In this document: positions 58,601 to 64,000 of the stretch, piece after piece
How positions within the stretch are numbered: the stretch's first letter is position 1
Layout of the letters: each line of letters starts with the position of its first letter
Origin: Pisaster brevispinus
Lineage: Eukaryota > Echinodermata > Asteroidea > Forcipulatida > Asteriidae
Assembly: GCA_023634235.1 (NCBI GenBank)
Contig: JAMKCF010000009.1
Location: forward strand, 496,001 to 560,000
Length of the DNA: 64,000 nt
Direction: 5' to 3'
The notes under the pieces: model-generated
What the model saw: the letters and a program-made list of their open reading frames with translations, nothing else
Database searches by the model: none
Told to the model about the DNA's origin: nothing
Made by a program: the position numbers and the translations under genes

Positions 58601-61409
58601 TTAACGTTCCTTCCTCCGTGGTGTAAGTAAAGAGCGATCCTTTTCAGCTCATAGATCCTGAATGATGGAGGAAGACCAGGCACATTCTTCCTCCATGAAG
58701 GGAAGATGCAAAATAAGTTTCCAAGAATCCCTTGTCTTTCTAGTCCTGCAGTTTGTAAGGCCCATCATAGATTGGAACCTTTTAAAGTGTAGATGCTAAC
58801 GACGTTTTCAAGGTGATGCTGACAACCTTTTGACGAAGTAAGTTGCTTTAGGCTTTCTTTGCACCCTTGAGAAAAAAGCGTGTGGTTTTTTTTATGTGCA
58901 GGGCTCTGGACAGAGAAAGTCTTATGCTTTGCACATGCTGGATGCCATGTGGCTCGGAGGAGAGGACGTAAGACATCTCCATTTCACTGAGAGGTAAGAT
59001 GCTGTTTATTACTCGCCCACTACTGCATGATCCAAAATCCGCTCGGAGACTTGAAAAGGGATGCCGCCCCCAGACCATGATTACCTAATCGGCTCAAGAC
59101 AGAGCAGCGTGAAAAAAAGGCTTGTGGTGACCTGCTTAAGCAGTTGATACATGATGATGACGACAGTATCCTCAAAGAGGTGTTCAGGGATCCTGGTGCT
59201 CTATATTAGATAAGAGTTCTTACCGTTCACTAATGCAGTCAACATCAGTCCTAGCACGGCATGGAAGTGTCTGATGCTCTGGCCAAGGTGCCCCTGGCTT
59301 CAAAAGTTTCTCAGAGACTTTCCAATGGAAGTGCCCTTGGCAAAATGAAAACAGCCTGGCCCTCTCAAAGATAAATTTCCAGGCCTGCAGTATATCCTGA
59401 TGATGATGGCTGGAAGGCCAACAACAGTATTCAGATTACAACATGTCGCTGTCAATCTTTTCTAATCCCCTTCCTCAGAATCACCAAGGCCGAGTTGTTT
59501 GTCAAGGCTATCCACAAGCCCACCAAGGCCATCCAGACACCCCTGAGGGTCAAGGAGGTCTACCGGTTTGAGGAGATTAATAAGATCTTCGACAGGTGAG
59601 GGAATAGATCAATGACCATCGCTAGAACATCTGTACACAATTCCTGCAAACTAGGGGCCATTTCCTGTTTTAAAATATATGAATTATGTTGGGAAACTAT
59701 GAAAGGTAGGTAAACATAGCATTCACTGACAAGAAATGTAACTGTAACCAGAAACAGTTTGTGGTGTACAACTATATGAATTTTTCTTTAACTTTTACAT
59801 TCTCCTTTATACAACTCCTGAGAAAACTTGTCACTACAAGGTTGCATGTTCCTTCATTAGTCAGGTAGCCATCTTGAAGCCAAGCCAAACATTTCCTGTC
59901 TTCTTGATTTTCTTTTTTTCTGCACTCCCAGACTTGAATTCAAGCAAATTAAGGGTTCCGGACGCCAGCACCGGTTGTGCTTCAGAAACAATGCAGACAG
60001 ACACTTCATTCCCACAGGGGTATATCTCATTAAAACTATCAACGGTAAGTTCAAAAGGATACTTATTAAAACCACTGCTGAATTGAAGGTACACCATCGG
60101 TCCAAAATATTTTGCCCCAAACAAAGTCAAAACTTGGGAAACTAAAATCATCCAAAACATTTCCAGTGCTTTACACTGTTCATCTTAACAATGTGAAACA
60201 CATCAGAGTTTAACAGCTAGTTCTGTGGGACCAAGTCTTGTAATGTAAACTGACTATGCTTGGCAAGGGGACAGTCTTGAATTACAAATGTGGTATTGGG
60301 TGTGGGGATGGGGATGGGGATTATTAAGAGCGAAGAAAGTTCCCATTAAGTACCCCTTGGGGGGGGGGAACCCTTGAAGTTGAACTTGTGGGACCATTTC
60401 ATAGTGAGCTGACCGACACTGTGACTGACTAGACTTGTATTTATGGAGGATTGGAAAGCTTGGAATGAGTTGGATTGGTATGGGTATTGGACTGTCCTCG
60501 ATGTGGCAGTCTTAAAGTTTCCAAATGAAGTAACCATTCACAGCACATTATGTAGAATCCTGATACACAGATTCAGTGTGCGATAAGGTACTGCTATCTG
60601 GTACACTTCCTTGACCAACGGCAAAACCAAATGTTACAGATTGAACCCCCTTAAACCTCAACATGTATAAAAACAGTCCTAGAAAAAAAAAAACACCACA
60701 GAAGTGACGTGCTTGTTATTCTCTCATCAGAGCCATGGACAATGCATTGGAGTAGGACAAACCAGAGGAAGTATTTCTACAACGCCAACACAAGAGAGTC
60801 TAGGTTCGACTGCCCCCCAGACTCCATCTCATCATTCAGGTATGTAGTACACTCTTCCTGATGTCTTGCCCAGTCAGGTAAACAAATGCAGAGGTGCGTT
60901 GGTCTCAAAAGCGTCCAATACTTCTCAATTTTATCAGTTGTTTTTCTTCATGTACCTCGGACTAGATAGATGGCGCAATACAAGTGCTTTATATATTGTT
61001 AAATAATGTATTCAAAACAGAAGAAAACTTCTGATGATTTTAACCTCTTTTCTGGTAGAATGATATTAGATACGTGAATGCGTTTAAAGGAAAAAACAAA
61101 CAGTGTAAATAGTCATGCATCAAATGGTGAAAACTTCCATCAACATTCTTGGATTAAAACATTTCTTCAATAATCCTCTGAAACAAACTGAAAAAAAAAC
61201 TCCTTGTTTTTGTAACCGCAACTGAGAGTCTAATATGCTGCCTTTGTTTTCTTTGTCTGTGTTACTCCAGAGCTTGCCACTTAAACAGACTGATGTGGGT
61301 GTGGGAGGAAGGGGTTCAAATTCACGAGAGTCAGATGCAGTACGACCAAGAGAAACTCTCCAAGGATGATTTATTGGACCTCGTCAACAGGCAGCGTAAA
61401 CCAGAATGA
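49650..61409 (+). CDS. CMTR1: Cap-specific mRNA 2'-O-methyltransferase 1
   Basis: CMTR1 methylates the 2'-O of the first transcribed nucleotide using S-adenosylmethionine, turning cap0 into cap1 in the nucleus. Twenty coding exons, all GT-AG and in phase, give 896 residues: 49650-49737, 50778-51145, 51503-51661, 52053-52145, 52507-52578, 53190-53360, 53943-54135, 54368-54486, 55091-55187, 55662-55794, 56054-56233, 56871-56985, 57371-57439, 57655-57789, 58222-58350, 58902-58993, 59479-59595, 59932-60044, 60731-60839, 61271-61409. Visible: N-terminal nuclear signal (KKKLK, 17-21); Ser-rich region; G-patch (from about 147, [12 protein letters not shown]); RrmJ-type methyltransferase with K297, CAGPGGF (333-339), D420 in MADGG, and K460 in CKTFDLF (K-D-K spacing matches the family); degenerate guanylyltransferase-like domain; WW-like segment (EPWTMHW, from 815). 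It is somewhat longer than the roughly 835-residue vertebrate protein, mainly at the N-terminus. Exon 1 was placed by its NLS and phase. Confidence 0.95.
52268..52293. repeat. (GT)n microsatellite in CMTR1 intron 4
   Basis: About 13 GT units between exons 4 and 5. Confidence 0.9.
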
Positions 61410-61822
61410 GACGACCTCCCTCCCCACGGGGCTTCCAAGCCAAACTTGTTCAGGTCTAGAAGAGTCAGACACCATTATGACCAAGAGAAACTATCCAAGG
61501 GTTATTTACTGGACCTCTCTAAGAGGCAGTTCAACCCAAATAAGTAAACCCCCCCCCCTTCAACTCCCAACTCCCAACTCGCTCCAACCTACTGGTGTTT
61601 GGCTCCAGGAGATTCAGATTCAGACACCGACCAAGAGAAACTTTCCCAGATCAAATCACTGGCAGAGCCAGTTGAAACCAGAATAAGACCCAGCCATCCC
61701 TCCTGCCACTTGCCAGTTTTGGAGTCTGGCAAAGTCAGACGCGTTACAACCAAGACAATCTCCCTAAAGGGAAAATGTGCTGGGCCTGATCCCCACACCC
61801 CTTCTAAGAGCAGTTGATGAGC
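61320..61822 (+). repeat. Tandem decayed copies of the CMTR1 stop-codon segment
   Basis: The end of exon 20 (GACCAAGAGAAACTCTCCAAG, stop, and following bases to about 61455) is repeated in order at about 61456-61602 (TGACCAAGAGAAACTATCC), 61603-61723 (CGACCAAGAGAAACTTTCCC) and 61724-61822 (CAACCAAGACAATCTCCC). Units are 100-147 bp and increasingly degraded. The coding frame stops in the first copy at 61407-61409, so the others are 3' UTR. Confidence 0.7.
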
Positions 61823-62114
61823 AAGACCCCTGATGAGTCAGTAGGGAGACCTCACCTAATCCAAGAAGCTGTGAATATCATTTCCTGCCAGTAGACAAAG
61901 CGCTGATAGCGAACTCTGAGCCCATTTCTCTTACTTAAATCAGGGTAAATTATTGTTTGTGTTGTAAATCCTAACAAATTCTTGATTGGTTTTCTTGCAT
62001 CGACAGAGTGTATGGTCACTATGCATTGCTTCCAAAAGATAATGGAGGTCTGCCAAAAAGTTAAATACATATATAAACCGCGGTCACGCTGTGGAGTTCA
62101 ATACCTTCACCCGT

Positions 62115-62120
62115 AATAAA
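62115..62120 (+). terminator. Candidate CMTR1 poly(A) signal AATAAA
   Basis: First AATAAA after the CMTR1 stop, about 700 bases downstream. Another AATAAA is at 63932-63937. Confidence 0.35.
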
Positions 62121-62984
62121 ACAGCCTGGGTTATATAGTCTGGCCCCCATTTATGCGTTCATTATTCTTGCAGTGATACTTTATGACATACAGGGAACCA
62201 AACAAAAGTGGCCGCAGCGTTAAAAAATAGCTGTACAGTTAATGTGAACCAAAACCATTTGTGAGTAGATGCTACCACGGAAGTTACAAAAGCCAAGAAT
62301 GGGTGCTAGATTAACCCACAAAAGTTCCTTCATCAATAGTTATCAAGTTATTGAATCTTCTCATTTTGGAAGGAGAACGTTTATTTTGCAAAATGCCAAG
62401 CTCAATACTGTTATTTCTGTGAAATAGACTATTTGTTGAATGCTGCACACTGCATACTGTATATTTTGCAATCCAGCAGTATTTCATCATTTGTAGTGTA
62501 GGTCCCTAGAGATGGTTTCTATTTTACCTTTTTAAGGGTAGCAAGTTTTTTGGGGGCCATCTCTCTGTAGTTTTTGTTATGTGTTGTTTGTTTTTTTACA
62601 TAGTGTGCCGTTATGGCAGAAAGTTGGATGTATACGTTAAGCACTTGACTACAATCTTGTGTAAAAATCATCCTTCATTTTCTTAGTTTACACAGTCTTG
62701 TTGAGATGAAACCCAGATATTGTCTGAAATAATTAACATCCCAAATTCTGAATCAAATTGTAAAAAAAAAAAATATTGTACTGAAAAGATCTTGCACATG
62801 CCTGTGTCGATAGTTTGTGTGGAAAAAGTGTACATTTGTTCAAATTCTCTAGTCTTCTTGAAACATCTTACATAGTGACCCCTGTACATTACAAAGGACT
62901 CTCACATCTAATCTCACAAGTTGTGTTCTAAAGTAAGCATGCATTCAGTAATAATTTTTCTCAAATACATTTTAAGCACTTGAC

Positions 62985-63342
62985 CAAGGGCCCAATTTCA
63001 TAGACCCGCTGAAACGCAAGAAGTAGCTAAGCACAATCAAAATCATGCTCACCAGAATAAAAAGATATTGACAAAATAGGGAGACCGCCAACATTAGGGC
63101 TAGATAGCTCAGTTGGTAGAGTGCCGGCACATTAATCGAGAGGTCTCAGGTTCAAAACCCGCTGTAGTCAATTTTTTACCACAATAAGGTTACCACAATA
63201 AGGTTACCAGCCAAAATATCACATCACATGGACCAAATATAACTGGTATCATGCTTATATTTGCTAAGCAGAGAATTGCTAAGCATTAAGAAGAATCTTA
63301 AGCAGAATCTTCTGCTTTTAGCAGCTCTTGGAAATTGAACCT
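62985..63342. mobile_element. MITE copy interrupted by a SINE
   Basis: The ends GGGCCCAATTTCATAGACCC and CAGCTCTTGGAAATTGAACC match the element at 44153. Its CCAGAATAAGGTTACCAGCC interior is split after AGAATAA by the SINE; a repeated CCACAATAAGGTTA follows the SINE. Confidence 0.65.
63062..63190 (+). mobile_element. tRNA-derived SINE nested in the MITE
   Basis: It opens GATATTGACAAAATAGGGAG, as at 40693-40664 on the minus strand. The 73-nt tRNA-like core is 63098-63170 with TAGCTCAGTTGG and GGTTCAAAACC boxes; the loop would read ATT, and the anticodon stem is mispaired, so it is not a working tRNA gene. Confidence 0.6.
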
Positions 63343-64000
63343 GAAACATGTGACATGGGTAATTTGTTGCCAGTCTCAACTTGACTGTACACAAGGTTTG
63401 GAATTTTGCTTCGTTTGTTGTTTATTTAGTTGTTTTGGTTATTGGTTTCGTTTTTGTTTTGTTTTTTGGGGGAGGGGTGTGATTTTAGAATGAGGTACAT
63501 GTAGTTATCATTGCTGAACCATACATTGAATGACAGTTTCCTTCAACAACAGTTTTGCATGGGATTACACGCTGGTAGTAGATTCAATCTCCGGTTGTAC
63601 CTTATAAAAGTCAATGCAATGGACTCGTGTGAGCATGATGTCAAAACGTGCACAATACAGAGAGCAACGACTGTACAGAATGCTCCAATCACTCATGATG
63701 ACCAGGTTGAACATGATACTTCCATGATCTATCCCGGTACTTCCAGAGGATTTGTCTCCATACCTGTTATTTCCCATTCCTTGATTGCCTTGCTTTTGTT
63801 CTTTTCTGCGGGGGCAGATGTCCCGCACTTGTATTTCGCTCGTTTGTAATCTTTCCCCTCCGCGTCTGGATGAAGTCAGAGACTTTTATTCAGCTTGAGG
63901 TTAAATTGCAGTCGGTGAATTTCAAGGCAGAAATAAATCAGTATAAATCCTACTGAATTTTTCATTTCTTGGAAAACCAATTAGTGATTTTTTTTCCCCT
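63343..64000. other. Right end of window, no gene seen
   Basis: A T/G-rich stretch lies at 63410-63480. Open frames near 63511-63849 overlap on both strands and show no family or splice evidence. Confidence 0.35.

Noticed and set aside
63511..63849. 112-codon plus-strand open frame
   Set aside because: Overlaps an equally long minus-strand frame, no recognisable motif or splice context.

Overview
This is animal nuclear DNA: AT-rich, full of short interspersed repeats, with one long intron-containing gene whose exons join in phase. Inverted-repeat elements, tRNA-derived SINEs and a cap methyltransferase with conserved introns fit a marine deuterostome. An echinoderm, perhaps a sea star, is my best guess; that is inference, not a database match.

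Layout. (1) 1-12.0 kb: a block of about 3.1-3.4 kb is present twice (1-3140 and 8605-12010). Each copy carries the same small minus-strand exons of an unrecognised gene. Between them lie several inverted-repeat (MITE-like) elements. (2) 12-19.4 kb: mostly repeats, plus one intact minus-strand piggyBac-type transposase ORF (15555-17516) that appears to lack a catalytic aspartate, and the 3' end of a LINE. (3) 19.4-41.2 kb: three tandem copies of a unit of about 7 kb. Each unit has one single-exon gene of a family I do not recognise (23966 pseudogene, 30669, 37351). Unit-specific insertions mark later history: a 1.27-kb foldback element in unit 1; an 0.8-kb element with a 77-bp hairpin and a 172-bp MITE in unit 2. 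(4) 41.9-48.8 kb: two longer, more diverged relatives of the same family, one on plus (41995-43680) and one on minus (47001-48767). (5) 49.6-61.4 kb: CMTR1, the cap1 mRNA 2'-O-methyltransferase, with 20 coding exons and 896 residues. It is head-to-head with the minus-strand family gene across about 0.9 kb. (6) 61.4-64 kb: a 3' region with decayed tandem copies of the CMTR1 stop-codon segment, then a MITE with a SINE nested inside.

The most unusual content is the five-member gene family at 24-49 kb. All members are intronless, share a basic, lysine-rich layout, and contain a repeated module of about 65-75 residues that looks winged-helix-like. The longer members appear to be the ancestral form; the three tandem copies have lost about 110 internal residues. 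No function can be assigned from sequence alone. CMTR1 is the only gene here whose pathway (mRNA cap 2'-O methylation in the nucleus) can be stated with confidence.
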